Below, piece after piece: positions 23,898 to 33,202 of a stretch of 64,000 nucleotides of DNA. Source of the DNA: Candidatus Thiopontia autotrophica (GTDB taxonomy: Bacteria; Pseudomonadota; Gammaproteobacteria; GCF-002020875). The stretch lies in contig JACNFK010000015.1 in assembly GCA_014384675.1 (NCBI GenBank), forward strand, positions 1-64,000. The letters are read 5' to 3'. Under the pieces are notes generated by a model. It searched no databases and was not told the DNA's origin. It saw nothing but the letters and a program-made list of their open reading frames with translations. The position numbers were made by a program, and so were the translations under genes. Positions within the stretch are counted from its first letter, which is position 1. Every line of letters begins with the position of its first letter.

Positions 23898-25003
23898 TAA
23901 TTTATCTCTTTGAAAGCTTGAGCAAGGGGGTTTCCATCAAAATCACAAACCAAAACCTTGATGGAGAATTTACCCGGATAGCGTCCCGACAGGGTTGCGA
24001 TAACCTTTTCTGCCAGGGCATGGTGGAACTGCGCCGTAAGACCAATCTCCTCCATACGCTCACTAGCGAAACGTGCAGTGTCTGCATCGCGAATCTCATC
24101 ACATATCTTCTGCTCTACCCCAAGTTTGGCAGCCAGATCTGCCAACAACCCTGTGTTGACTGCATTTCTGTTTGCGTGGGTAATAGTTTCACCCTGCGCC
24201 ATCTTGGTCAGCTTGCCAACCATACCTCCAATCACCACATGCGCTATACCCTGATCAACTACCGTATCAAGTGCATAACTCAGAAAGTCACCCATCTGTA
24301 CAAAGCAGGACTCATCCAGCTCAGGAAGTGATCTGATCACAAATTTTTCAGTACGGCCTCCGGTAGTCAGAACAACTGTATCCTGCCCTTGCCTTGCAGC
24401 CACCTCAATCCCCTGAATAACACTTGCCCTGAATGCTGCAGTCGAATATGGGTGAACAATTCCCGTTGTGCCAAGAATTGAGATGCCACCAAGAATGCCC
24501 AGACGGTGATTCAGAGTACGTTTAGCGCGCTCCTCACCATCCGGCACCGAAATTATTATCTCAATACCAGCTCTCTTCAATAGTGCTGAACCAACCTCAC
24601 GAATATTTTCCTCAATATTCTTTCTTGGGGTTGGATTAATTGCAGCCTTGCCGACCTCAAGCCCTAGTCCGGGACGAGTTACAGTACCTACTCCAACCCC
24701 ACCCAATAATTCAATAACCCCAGAACTACTCTCTAGTATCCTGACATCTGCTGTCATATGGGCCTTGTCTGTAACATCAGGATCATCGCCCGCATCTTTT
24801 ACCACCACCGCATGCGCACTATCCGGGGTTACCGCACCATCGATAACTGGAAAGAGAACACGTTCACCGTTTGGCAGAAGAGCCTCCACCTCATCAGGCA
24901 CCTCACCACTAATCAATCCAATTACTGCAGCACGTGCCGCAGCAGCAGAATTTGCCCCTGTGGTATATCCCTTGCGAGACCCCTTTTTCTTGTTACGCTG
25001 CAT
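23897..25003 (-). CDS. cbiD: Cobalt-precorrin-5B C1-methyltransferase CbiD
   Basis: 368-aa CbiD, which methylates C1 and is diagnostic of the anaerobic pathway. It opens with the family signature KGYTTGANSAAAARAA and contains GLEVGKAAINPTPRKNI and ILGTTGIVHPYS. The ATG at 25003 (MQRNKKKGSRKGY) is chosen over the frame's first ATG at 25054 because it matches the family start and overlaps the cbiC end by only 11 bp. Confidence 0.94.
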   Translation of the reverse strand: MQRNKKKGSRKGYTTGANSAAAARAAVIGLISGEVPDEVEALLPNGERVLFPVIDGAVTPDSAHAVVVKDAGDDPDVTDKAHMTADVRILESSSGVIELLGGVGVGTVTRPGLGLEVGKAAINPTPRKNIEENIREVGSALLKRAGIEIIISVPDGEERAKRTLNHRLGILGGISILGTTGIVHPYSTAAFRASVIQGIEVAARQGQDTVVLTTGGRTEKFVIRSLPELDESCFVQMGDFLSYALDTVVDQGIAHVVIGGMVGKLTKMAQGETITHANRNAVNTGLLADLAAKLGVEQKICDEIRDADTARFASERMEEIGLTAQFHHALAEKVIATLSGRYPGKFSIKVLVCDFDGNPLAQAFKEIN

Positions 25004-25676
25004 CTTTCCTCTGTGCTGCTTCTGCCAATGCAAGCAGCGCATGGAGCGCGGCAACCACCAGGGTTGAACCGCCCTTTCTTCCTCTGGTGATAATCCATGG
25101 CACCTCTGAGATCTGGCTCAGATCCTCTTTTGACTCCTCTGCAGAGACAAAGCCTACAGGCATACCAACAATAAGTGCCGGACGTACACCGTCCTCACGA
25201 ATCATCCGATTAACCTCAAGCAGTGCAGTTGGGGCGTTGCCAATTGCAACAATTCCCCCATCAATCAGGCCAAGACGATTGGCCTTGCGCATGGATTGCA
25301 CAGCACGTGTCGTATTCTCGCTACGCGCCTGCTCAATTACATCATCATCAGAGATAAACTGCTGCACTGTTACCCCAAAGTGGCCTAGTCGCGGTCTGGA
25401 GAGTCCAACGCATATCATCTCCACATCAGCCACCACTGATCCACCAGAGAGAATTGCCTGCAGACCGGCCTTTACCGCATCAGGGTGGAAACCGGTCAGA
25501 CCATTAAACTCGAAATCTGCAGTGGCATGGATCATACGGCGCACAACCTGCCACTGTTCACTATTGTAGTCTCGTGTCCCAGCCTCCTGATCCACAATCG
25601 AGAAAGAGTCATGTTCAATCTTCTGCCCAGCCTGGGTCAGCTGCTCGGTTACAATATTTTGTCTCTCTTTACTCAT
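24993..25676 (-). CDS. cbiC: Cobalt-precorrin-8 methylmutase
   Basis: 227-aa CbiC/CobH, which moves the methyl from C11 to C12 to give cobyrinic acid. Family blocks: VRRMIHATADFEFNGL near residue 45, GGSVVADVEMICVGL near 78, and PALIVGMPVGFVSAEESK near 170, followed by ITRGRKGGS. The ATGA overlap with cbiX upstream indicates coupling. Confidence 0.94.
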   Translation of the reverse strand: MSKERQNIVTEQLTQAGQKIEHDSFSIVDQEAGTRDYNSEQWQVVRRMIHATADFEFNGLTGFHPDAVKAGLQAILSGGSVVADVEMICVGLSRPRLGHFGVTVQQFISDDDVIEQARSENTTRAVQSMRKANRLGLIDGGIVAIGNAPTALLEVNRMIREDGVRPALIVGMPVGFVSAEESKEDLSQISEVPWIITRGRKGGSTLVVAALHALLALAEAAQRKDAA

Positions 25677-26422
25677 CTCTGCGCCTCAATTACTCTCTGA
25701 TCCAGCAGATCAAAGATCTCATTTTCAAATCCAAAATAGTTGCCTAATCCAAACTCAACCTCTGGAAACTCTTTTCTCAACTTCTCAACCTGTCCACGAA
25801 TACGCTCTATCAATGTTCCAGTAAAGAGATAGTAAGGAAGTATAGCAACATGGGTCATCCCGGCAGCCATCTGCCGCTGCACAACATCCTCCAGTTTTGG
25901 AGAGGTAATTCCAGTAAATGCCAGCTCAACCTGCTTAACCTCACTCTCCTCATATAACCAGCGCGCCATCATCGCCATCTCTCCATTGGCATGACGATCT
26001 GAAGATCCTCGTGCCAATAGCACCACCCCTGTCTTTGCCGGATCTGGCGACTCCATATCGGCCAACACATTGTGCAGAGAGCGTTTCAGAATATCCAGAA
26101 TTTTGTCATTTACCCCTAGATGCTTTGCATAACGGAACTCCCTGTCCTGGAATTTTTCTGCCGCCTCGCTGATAAACTCCGGAATCTCCTCCTTCACATG
26201 GCCTGCCGCATTAAGAATAAGTGGGACCACAATAATCTTCTCTGCAGATTGTGCCGCCTGCTCCAGCCCTTCTGCAATCAGAATATCAGCCAGCTCAATA
26301 AAACAGAGATCAATATCCCACTCTCTGTTGCGGTTACGCCACTGTCCGGCAAACTTCTCTATCTCCTGGTTACCGGCCACACTCCTTGAGCCATGACCAA
26401 CCAGCAATATCTTCTCTCTCAT
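25673..26422 (-). CDS. cbiX: Sirohydrochlorin cobaltochelatase CbiX (long form)
   Basis: 249-aa two-repeat CbiX that inserts cobalt into sirohydrochlorin. The first repeat has the catalytic-type motif LLVGHGSRS; the second repeat reads LLARGSSDRHANGE, with His replaced, as usual in CbiX-long. The ATG at 26422 is chosen since AAGGAAG lies 4-10 nt before it; the frame runs upstream without support into cobM. Its presence, with no CobN here, indicates cobalt insertion before ring contraction. Confidence 0.92.
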   Translation of the reverse strand: MREKILLVGHGSRSVAGNQEIEKFAGQWRNRNREWDIDLCFIELADILIAEGLEQAAQSAEKIIVVPLILNAAGHVKEEIPEFISEAAEKFQDREFRYAKHLGVNDKILDILKRSLHNVLADMESPDPAKTGVVLLARGSSDRHANGEMAMMARWLYEESEVKQVELAFTGITSPKLEDVVQRQMAAGMTHVAILPYYLFTGTLIERIRGQVEKLRKEFPEVEFGLGNYFGFENEIFDLLDQRVIEAQR

Positions 26423-26435
26423 GCTTCCTTGCACT

Positions 26436-27218
26436 CTACAGATCCTTAACTTTACGAAAACGGTGGTGGAAACCGGGATCATACAGTTTTGATTTCTTAA
26501 GTTCTGGCCACTCTCTGGCCCCCAATACCGGACTAACGACAATCATTGCCTGACTGGCAATCTTCTCTGCCTTGCATAGATCACGTATCTCACTTAGTGG
26601 ACCGCGTATAATTTTTTCTTCTCCCGGCCAACTCGCCTTTTGCACAACCATAACCGGGCTCTCTTCTGACCAGCCAGCAGCAACCAACTCACTCTGTACC
26701 TTCTTCAGCAGAGTAATCGAGAGAAAAATACATATAGTTGTGTGGTGTGCTGCCAACTCGGACAAAGATTCCCCTTCAGGCATTGGGGTGCGTCCCTCAA
26801 CCCGGGTGAGGATTACTGTCTGTGTCACCTCCGGCAGAGTTAATGTCTCTACCCCAGCAGCAACCGACGCCATGGCAGAGGAGACCCCAGGAATAACTGC
26901 GACCTCGATCCCGGCCCTGTCAAGTGGCTGCACCATCTCAACCAATGCACCATAGAGCCCTGGGTCACCTGTCTGTAGACGCACTACTGTCTCCCCACTG
27001 TGCGCCTGCTGGATAAGCCAGTCGGTAATCTCCTGCAGGGTCATCCCTTTGGAGTCTTGAATCTGACAACCATCCTTAGCCCAGCGCATTGCTGCCTCCG
27101 AGACTAGTGACCCTGCATAGAGAATTGCATCTGCTCTCTCTACCAGATCGCGTCCCTTGACAGTAATCAGATCTGGATCTCCCGGACCTGCCCCAACAAA
27201 CCATACCTTGCCACTCAA
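26436..27218 (-). CDS. cobM: (Cobalt-)precorrin-4 C11-methyltransferase
   Basis: 260-aa SAM methyltransferase of the CobM/CbiF type: VWFVGAGPGDPDLITVKGRDL at the start, VVRLQTGDPGLYGALVEM near residue 78, VIPGVSSAMASVAAGVE near 108. It acts at C11. The start overlaps the cobO stop by 4 bp, and 13 bp separate it from cbiX. Confidence 0.94.
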   Translation of the reverse strand: MSGKVWFVGAGPGDPDLITVKGRDLVERADAILYAGSLVSEAAMRWAKDGCQIQDSKGMTLQEITDWLIQQAHSGETVVRLQTGDPGLYGALVEMVQPLDRAGIEVAVIPGVSSAMASVAAGVETLTLPEVTQTVILTRVEGRTPMPEGESLSELAAHHTTICIFLSITLLKKVQSELVAAGWSEESPVMVVQKASWPGEEKIIRGPLSEIRDLCKAEKIASQAMIVVSPVLGAREWPELKKSKLYDPGFHHRFRKVKDL

Positions 27219-27754
27219 AACTCTATCCCCTGTTGGGCCTTGATACCGCTGTCTGCATAGGCATGTTTTACTTTTTTCATCTCTGTCACTGTATCTGCCA
27301 CATCAACCACCTCTTTGGCTGCATTCCTGCCTGTCAGAATAAGATGCATCCATCCTGGCCTCTCCTCTCGAATAAACTGCGCAATCTCCTCACCACTAAT
27401 CCAGCCGTACCCTGAGCAGTAATTGATCTCATCAAAAATGAGCAGATCAAATTCATGGGACCGTACCTTCTCCTTGCACAGCTCCCATATCTCTCTACTG
27501 GTCGCTATATCCTGTTCAGGATTTTTTGTATCCCAGGTGAAACCATCACCCAGAGCATGCCACTCGATATTCTCAAATTTCTTTGCTGCCTCCTGCTCAC
27601 CTGTTCTCCACTTACCCTTGATAAACTGGATTACACAGACCTTCATACCCCAACCTGCGGCACGAAACATGACCCCGAACGCACTAGATGACTTTCCTTT
27701 ACCTTCTCCAGTATGGACCAGAACAACCCCCTCTCTCTTGTCTCTGGACTTCAT
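27215..27754 (-). CDS. cobO: Cob(I)yrinic acid a,c-diamide adenosyltransferase
   Basis: 179-aa CobO/BtuR/CobA-type adenosyltransferase that attaches the upper adenosyl ligand from ATP. The P-loop is HTGEGKGKSSSAFGVMFRA; other landmarks are VCVIQFIKGKW and LLIFDEINYCSGYGWI. It overlaps the cobB stop by 4 bp and cobM by 4 bp, squarely inside the operon. Confidence 0.95.
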   Translation of the reverse strand: MKSRDKREGVVLVHTGEGKGKSSSAFGVMFRAAGWGMKVCVIQFIKGKWRTGEQEAAKKFENIEWHALGDGFTWDTKNPEQDIATSREIWELCKEKVRSHEFDLLIFDEINYCSGYGWISGEEIAQFIREERPGWMHLILTGRNAAKEVVDVADTVTEMKKVKHAYADSGIKAQQGIEF

Positions 27755-29046
27755 ACGGCACCAAACCAGCCGGCAACCTGTTCTGGAGCACTGGGGAAGT
27801 ACCAGTGAACATAGGATGCTCTTGTATTCATGAAATGGATTCCCCTATCACCACGACCTAATCTGAATGCCTCGGGCAGAGGCTTGCTCTCCTCTCTGGT
27901 CGAGTGGTGAAACTCATGCCCTCTTGCTCCGCCCTTCTCATCACGGTACCCAAGCGAGGCCAGTCGATCCTGCATTATTGTTGCAAAAGGAAGAGCCCCA
28001 GCCATTGGCCATCTCTTTTCATCATAATCTGTTAGCGACTCTCCCAACAATATCATGCCTCCACACTCTGCCAACAGATACCCTCCGGTCTCAACAAACT
28101 CTCGTATATCGCTCATACTATCCGATTCTGACAACTCCTCTGCAAAGAGCTCTGGATAGCCACCTGGCAACCACACTGCATCCACCCCCTGCGGCACTCT
28201 ATCACCTGCCACGGGGGAGAAGTAGGAGAGCCTGGCCCCCTGCCACTCAAGCCACTCCAGATTTGCGGGGTAGATAAAACAGCAGGCACCATCACTGGCC
28301 ACCGCAATTTTTTTATTCTTGAGCAGTTTTCCGGAGTCATACTCATCTACCTCAACAACACTACTCTTAGCTCTGCCCGTGTTGTCTGTAGCAGTATTGA
28401 ATATGGCTGACTCCACCCAATGAAAAGATGAGGAGAGGTCAGGCAATACAACCTCGTCCGGAGTCACCAATCCAAGATGTCGCTCTGGCAGTTCTGGTGC
28501 ACCCTTCTCCATCCATCCTCTTAGTGGTGGCAGTTGATACTCATCAAGGGCACTCTCCAACAGGCCGGCATGATGTAAAGAGCCCACCCTGTTGGCAATA
28601 ATCCCGCCAATAGTAACGCCATGTCGAGTAGCGAAATCGACAAAACCAGAGACCAGCGGAACAACTGATCCACTCATCCCCTTCGCATCCACAACAAGCC
28701 ATACCTCCAGCCCTAACTCTGATGCAAGATGGAGGGATGATCCATCCTCACCCACACCTTTGCGGCCATCAAATAGCCCCATCACACCCTCAACCAGAAC
28801 AAGATCCTTGTCTTGCTGCTGTGTGATAAGGCGTGCGGACTCTTCCGAACCAACCATATGGGTATCCAGATTGTAGGAGGTGAGACCGGTAATGGCTTTG
28901 TGCCAAAGCGGATCAAGAAAATCAGGGCCCGCCTTGAAGGGAGCCACAGAGATGCCCTGCTTTTTCAATGACTGCAGAAGGGCAAGGGTTACGGAAGTCT
29001 TTCCGCAACCCGATTGCACCCCTGCAACCAGAATTTTTTTAGCCAG
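27751..29046 (-). CDS. cbiA: Cobyrinate a,c-diamide synthase
   Basis: CbiA/CobB, ATP- and glutamine-dependent amidation of carboxylates a and c. The N-terminal DTBS-like domain has the P-loop GVQSGCGKTSVTLAL; the C-terminal glutaminase has the Cys in LAECGGMILLGE. The first canonical start, a GTG at 29019, would fall inside the P-loop and delete beta strand 1. The likelier start is a CTG at 29046, giving (M)AKKILVAGVQSGCGKT, overlapping the cbtA stop and preceded by GAGAG. 431 aa with that start. Confidence 0.88.
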   Translation of the reverse strand: MAKKILVAGVQSGCGKTSVTLALLQSLKKQGISVAPFKAGPDFLDPLWHKAITGLTSYNLDTHMVGSEESARLITQQQDKDLVLVEGVMGLFDGRKGVGEDGSSLHLASELGLEVWLVVDAKGMSGSVVPLVSGFVDFATRHGVTIGGIIANRVGSLHHAGLLESALDEYQLPPLRGWMEKGAPELPERHLGLVTPDEVVLPDLSSSFHWVESAIFNTATDNTGRAKSSVVEVDEYDSGKLLKNKKIAVASDGACCFIYPANLEWLEWQGARLSYFSPVAGDRVPQGVDAVWLPGGYPELFAEELSESDSMSDIREFVETGGYLLAECGGMILLGESLTDYDEKRWPMAGALPFATIMQDRLASLGYRDEKGGARGHEFHHSTREESKPLPEAFRLGRGDRGIHFMNTRASYVHWYFPSAPEQVAGWFGAV

Positions 29047-29048
29047 AA

Positions 29049-29759
29049 CTAGCTCTCGGAAGCAGACATCTTTTGCAGGAAGAGACCTGTCAGCCCTCCC
29101 AACACAACCCAGAACAGTCCGTTGGCAATAGCAGTTGCCTGAACAAACGCATCCGCAAGTGACTCAGGTGCCAGACCGGAGTACTCTGCAGGATGTGGAG
29201 CCCCAACCAGGTGCGGTACAACCAGCAGAATTACACCAATGCCTTTAATTAATATACTCTCCGCAAAAACCAGCATACCCAATCCAGCAATAGTGGCCAC
29301 TACCGTTGCACCCCACCATATCTGTCTGGATGCCAGATCAGCAGCAACAGTCCCCGGAATCTCTGGCAACAGTCCTAGTGATGGTGCAGCAAAGAAGGCT
29401 ATATATCCACCAAGCCCCCAGAGCAGGCCTTTCTTCAGACCGGACTGGTTCTTGAACATGATGGCTGCTGCCAGCAGTAGTGAAAAACCTATCCCTGCCA
29501 GAATATTTGCCAAAACCGTATAGCTGGTACGCTCTGCCCCATCCTTGGGCGCCCACCCCTCTTCCTCGGCAGCATCATGTGAATGGCTATGGGTATGGGC
29601 ATGGCCATCTGCTGATACTGCGGCACCTGGCTCCTCTGACACCTCATAGGTCTCAGCCTCAAGGATAATAGGTACAACCTGAAGACGCTGTACTGCAGAA
29701 AGCAATAGGCCTGCGAGAACCCCCGCAACTACTGCGGAAAAAATCATATTACGAAACAT
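29049..29759 (-). CDS. cbtA: Cobalt transporter subunit CbtA
   Basis: 236-aa membrane protein with about five transmembrane segments and a His-rich loop (SADGHAHTHSHSHDAAEE, residues about 45-62) likely to bind cobalt. It matches CbtA, the predicted B12-regulated cobalt permease partner of CbtB. The ATG at 29759 (MFRNMIFSAVVAGV) is chosen over the longer frame, whose upstream part overlaps cbtB. It directly precedes cbiA. Confidence 0.9.
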   Translation of the reverse strand: MFRNMIFSAVVAGVLAGLLLSAVQRLQVVPIILEAETYEVSEEPGAAVSADGHAHTHSHSHDAAEEEGWAPKDGAERTSYTVLANILAGIGFSLLLAAAIMFKNQSGLKKGLLWGLGGYIAFFAAPSLGLLPEIPGTVAADLASRQIWWGATVVATIAGLGMLVFAESILIKGIGVILLVVPHLVGAPHPAEYSGLAPESLADAFVQATAIANGLFWVVLGGLTGLFLQKMSASES

Positions 29760-29775
29760 TGTGAACTCCTTCAGA

Positions 29776-29967
29776 TCAGTGGCAGGGAAAAGCAAATGAG
29801 TGACGGGTATCGTGTGCCGCATTGTGCGCCACATCCGCCTGACCTTGCATAAACCCAACCGCAAACAAGATGGTTAGCCCCAGGAGGACTGCACCAACCA
29901 CTGCAGGAAGTTGACTGTTTTCTGAAACCGCACCGTGTGTTGATGCAATATGTGATGAACTACTCAT
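29776..29967 (-). CDS. cbtB: Cobalt transporter subunit CbtB
   Basis: 63-aa protein with one membrane span (VVGAVLLGLTILFAVGFM) and the CbtB-type C-terminal metal motif HNAAHDTRHSFAFPCH. The ATG at 29967 has AAGGAG 10-15 nt upstream. First gene of the corrin operon, immediately downstream of the cobalamin riboswitch. Confidence 0.9.
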   Translation of the reverse strand: MSSSSHIASTHGAVSENSQLPAVVGAVLLGLTILFAVGFMQGQADVAHNAAHDTRHSFAFPCH

Positions 29968-30021
29968 AAAATAAAACTCCTTGTTACCGTACTCTCCCGT
30001 ACGAGTGAAAAGACTCAATCC

Positions 30022-30175
30022 CTGGCCGGTCTCCGGACTTGCGACTCCACATCACACCTTCCCATCACCAAACTCATGACAGTGGTATTCTGTAATGCTT
30101 CAAAATCACCTACCGTTGCGGGGGCAGTATCGGAATTGCAGTAGTTGCGCACCGATTTCCCATTTAACTCCTGAT
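30022..30175 (-). promoter_or_regulatory. Cobalamin (B12) riboswitch
   Basis: Minus strand shows the conserved core GCCCCCGCAACGGTAGGTG, preceded by GGGAAATCGGTG and followed some 90 nt later by the B12 box AAGTCCGGAGACCGGCC (30040-30024). It lies 55 bp upstream of cbtB. Adenosylcobalamin binding should repress the whole 12-gene cbtB...cobJ operon, linking cobalt uptake and corrin synthesis to end product. No second riboswitch was found before the 38.7-44.5 kb cobalamin genes. Confidence 0.95.
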
Positions 30176-30317
30176 CTATTTGAACAAATGAGCAAGAGAA
30201 CCAACAATCGCCTCCCATTTTGTGGCCTAATCAAAAAATTGTCAATTTTCCTTTTCATAAGCAAACAACGCTTTGTCGTAGAACCGAACCCTGTTTCTCA
30301 TTTACAATCAACATAAT

Positions 30318-31088
30318 ATGACAAATCACAATTCCATTATTCTTATTGGTGCTGGAGAGATGGGTGGCGTATTTGCACGCGGATTCCTGCGAGCCGGCTA
30401 CACAGTCCATCCGGTTACCCGGGCAATCTCCATTGATGAGACCGCCTCATCCATACCTGATCCGGAGCTGGTTCTGGTGGCGGTGGCCGAGAATGACCTC
30501 CACCCGGTCCTGGAAACTATTCCGCCCCAATGGAGAGATCGTCTGGTACTGCTGCAGAACGAGCTGCTACCGCGTGACTGGGAACAGCACAGATTGCAAA
30601 ATCCGACCGTGATTTCCGTCTGGTTCGAGAAGAAGCGAGGGATGGATTTCAAGGTGATCATCCCCTCCCCGGTATTTGGTCCTCATGCAGAGAGGGTTTT
30701 CAATGCACTTGGAGAACTCGATATTCCAGTCAACGTACTAAGTTCTCAACCGGAACTGCTTCAGGAGCTGGTGCTGAAAAATGTCTACATTCTGACCACC
30801 AATATTGCCGGTCTGGTTACCGGTGGGACAGTTGGTGAGCTCTGGGAAAACCATCAACCATTTACACGGATCATCGCCAATGAGGTAATCGATCTTCAGG
30901 AGTGGCTGACAGGTGAGACTCTGGATAGAGAGGCGCTGATCTCTGGTATGGTAGAGGCATTTGAGGGTGATCTGAACCACAACTGTATGGGACGCAGTGC
31001 TCCAGCACGACTGGATCGTGCACTGCAAATTGCTGCAGAGGCTGACATTGAACTGCCCGAGATGAGAAAGATAAAGGAGAGCGCATAA
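30318..31088 (+). CDS. Rossmann-fold NAD(P)-binding protein of unknown function
   Basis: 256 aa. The N-terminal dinucleotide fold has IILIGAGEMGGVFARGFLRAG; then VLVAVAENDL and a domain that looks like the helical part of ketopantoate reductase/6PGDH-like enzymes (VYILTTNIAGLVTGG, NHNCMGRSAPARLDRAL). It reads as an uncharacterised relative of ketopantoate reductase; the substrate is unknown. It heads a rightward set of transporters and diverges from the B12 riboswitch. Confidence 0.75.
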   Translation: MTNHNSIILIGAGEMGGVFARGFLRAGYTVHPVTRAISIDETASSIPDPELVLVAVAENDLHPVLETIPPQWRDRLVLLQNELLPRDWEQHRLQNPTVISVWFEKKRGMDFKVIIPSPVFGPHAERVFNALGELDIPVNVLSSQPELLQELVLKNVYILTTNIAGLVTGGTVGELWENHQPFTRIIANEVIDLQEWLTGETLDREALISGMVEAFEGDLNHNCMGRSAPARLDRALQIAAEADIELPEMRKIKESA

Positions 31089-31096
31089 GCCAATCC

Positions 31097-32236
31097 ATGC
31101 ATAATCTAAACCCAAGTTACCCACAGGCACGCCGCGCCACCCTGATTGGCGGAGTCATCAACCTTCTATTAAGCATCATCAAGATGGTTATCGGGATTAT
31201 TGGCAACTCCCAAGCGTTGGTGGCCGATGGAGTTCACTCACTATCTGACCTTATCTCTGATGTAATGGTTCTCTATGCAACCAAGCATGGAGGCAAGGAT
31301 GCAGATGACAACCACCCATATGGACATGGTCGAATCGAGACCATAATTACCGTGGCTGTCGGAATACTGCTGATTGCTGTTGCCATCGGAATTTCAGCAG
31401 ATGCAATTGACCGTCTGTTCCATCCCGAACAACTATCCAGCCCCGGGATAATCGTGCTGTTTGCCGCATTGGTATCAATACTTGCCAAAGAGGGGCTGTA
31501 TCACTACACCCTAAGGGTGGCCACCCAGATTCGCTCCAATCTGTTGCGCGCCAATGCATGGCACCACCGTAGTGATGCACTCTCATCAATCGTGGTACTT
31601 GTTGGTGTTATGGGGACCATGTCAGGTCTCGAGTATCTGGATGCAATTGCCGCCATCGGCGTATCGCTGATGGTTGCCAAGGCTGGTGTGGAACTATCCC
31701 GGGAGAGCATCGAGGAGCTGATTGATACCGGACTCAAGCAGGAGGAGATCGATACAATCAAACAGACAATACAGGGTGTTGAGGGTGTGCGTGCAATGCA
31801 CCGCCTGCGCACCAGGAAGATGGGGGCAAATGCCATTATTGATGTTCACATACTGGTAGACCCCAAGCTAAGTGTCTCTGAGGGGCACCATATTGCTGAC
31901 CGTGTAGAGTCGAAACTCTATGAGCAGATTGAGGACATATCCGATGTAACCATCCATATCGATCCGGAGAATGATGAGGAGGTTACCCCGTGTCGAGCAC
32001 TCTCCATGCGTAGCGAATTGATGGAGAGAATGGAAGGGTGCTGGAAAGATGTCCCTGAGAGCAGGCTCATAAAGGATGTCACTCTCCACTATCTGAATGG
32101 AGAACTGGAGCTTGAGGTATGGATTCCACTTGGAACAATCGAGTCCATGGCACGAGCACAACAGCTCTCAGAGACTCTTAACAACTGTATTGTCGATGAC
32201 CCTGAGGTCAAACAGGTACGGGCCGTATATTTCTAG
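31097..32236 (+). CDS. Cation diffusion facilitator transporter
   Basis: 379-aa CDF-family metal/proton antiporter. Six membrane helices with the zinc-site motifs DGVHSLSDLISD (helix 2, Asp/His/Asp) and AWHHRSDALSS (helix 5), then a cytoplasmic domain with HRLRTRKMGANAIIDVHI and a C-terminal extension of about 80 residues. Zn, Fe or Co export is plausible; the HxxxD/DxxxD pattern suits Zn, Fe or Cd. It starts 8 bp after the Rossmann gene. Confidence 0.92.
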   Translation: MHNLNPSYPQARRATLIGGVINLLLSIIKMVIGIIGNSQALVADGVHSLSDLISDVMVLYATKHGGKDADDNHPYGHGRIETIITVAVGILLIAVAIGISADAIDRLFHPEQLSSPGIIVLFAALVSILAKEGLYHYTLRVATQIRSNLLRANAWHHRSDALSSIVVLVGVMGTMSGLEYLDAIAAIGVSLMVAKAGVELSRESIEELIDTGLKQEEIDTIKQTIQGVEGVRAMHRLRTRKMGANAIIDVHILVDPKLSVSEGHHIADRVESKLYEQIEDISDVTIHIDPENDEEVTPCRALSMRSELMERMEGCWKDVPESRLIKDVTLHYLNGELELEVWIPLGTIESMARAQQLSETLNNCIVDDPEVKQVRAVYF

Positions 32237-32248
32237 TGCTGTGACAAT

Positions 32249-33160
32249 ATGCTGAACATTCTTTTACCAATGGCTATATTGTTACTGGCTGGCACCCTCT
32301 GGCGCCCCCTGAAGCCAATGGGTCTGGATGCTGATACTACCCGCAAGGCACTTACCGGGCTGGTCTATATGCTGCTACTCCCGTCTCTGGTTCTGGATGT
32401 GCTATGGAAAGCACCACTTGGTATCGACTCATTCAAGATTGTGCTGATGGCTGCAGTCGGCGTCTTAACCAGTGTAGCTCTTGCCTCAATCATCTACCGT
32501 AAGGGACGGATAAACTCGCCGGCACGAGGGGCGATGATACTTGCCGCCTCCTGGGCAAATGTGACCTATCTGGGGCTACCAGTACTAGAGCAGACCTTTG
32601 GCAGCGAGTACCGCAGTGTCGCCCTGCAGTACGACCTTTTCGCAAACACTCCACTTCTGCTCACACTGGGGATATGGATTGCACAGCGCCATGGCTCAGG
32701 GCCAAACCACAACACTATTGTCGAGATATTCAGTGTCCCGGCTCTCTGGGCTGCCATTGCAGCAATCGCCCTCAATCTATACCAGGTGCCTGTTCCCACA
32801 GGGCTCGATACGGTTCTCAATATGCTTGGCAGTGCCGTGCCCCCATTGATGCTACTAGCATTGGGCATGGGGTTACGTTGGGACATTCTGCGCTGGAACC
32901 GTCTCCCTCTTCTACTCCCTGCAATAATCATCCAGCTGATGGCTATGCCCCTGATGGTCTATCTTATGAGCCAGACGATTGGGCTATCTGGAGACCTGCA
33001 GACAGCTGTGATTCTGGAGGCGGCAATGCCAACCATGGTTCTTGGTATGGTGATCTGTGACCGTTACAAGCTGGACAGTGCACTTTTTGCAGGTGCAACC
33101 ACCATCTCTACCGGCCTGGCTCTTTTTACCCTGCCAATGTGGTACAGCTGGGTCGGTTAA
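32249..33160 (+). CDS. AEC-family transporter
   Basis: 303-aa integral membrane protein with about ten hydrophobic segments of the auxin efflux carrier (AEC) superfamily, typified by GLVYMLLLPSLVLDV near residue 35, AASWANVTYLGLPVLE near 100 and EAAMPTMVLGMVICDRY near 260. Bacterial members export or import small organic acids such as malate or malonate. 12 bp downstream of the CDF gene, probably cotranscribed. Confidence 0.88.
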   Translation: MLNILLPMAILLLAGTLWRPLKPMGLDADTTRKALTGLVYMLLLPSLVLDVLWKAPLGIDSFKIVLMAAVGVLTSVALASIIYRKGRINSPARGAMILAASWANVTYLGLPVLEQTFGSEYRSVALQYDLFANTPLLLTLGIWIAQRHGSGPNHNTIVEIFSVPALWAAIAAIALNLYQVPVPTGLDTVLNMLGSAVPPLMLLALGMGLRWDILRWNRLPLLLPAIIIQLMAMPLMVYLMSQTIGLSGDLQTAVILEAAMPTMVLGMVICDRYKLDSALFAGATTISTGLALFTLPMWYSWVG

Positions 33161-33202
33161 GGCAAAATTCATACACACAATAAATCAACAAAGGAGAAAA
33201 CC

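Noticed and set aside
29968-29995. GTAACA in the cbtB leader
   Set aside because: It lacks the upstream half-site and -10 spacing and lies downstream of the riboswitch; chance occurrence.
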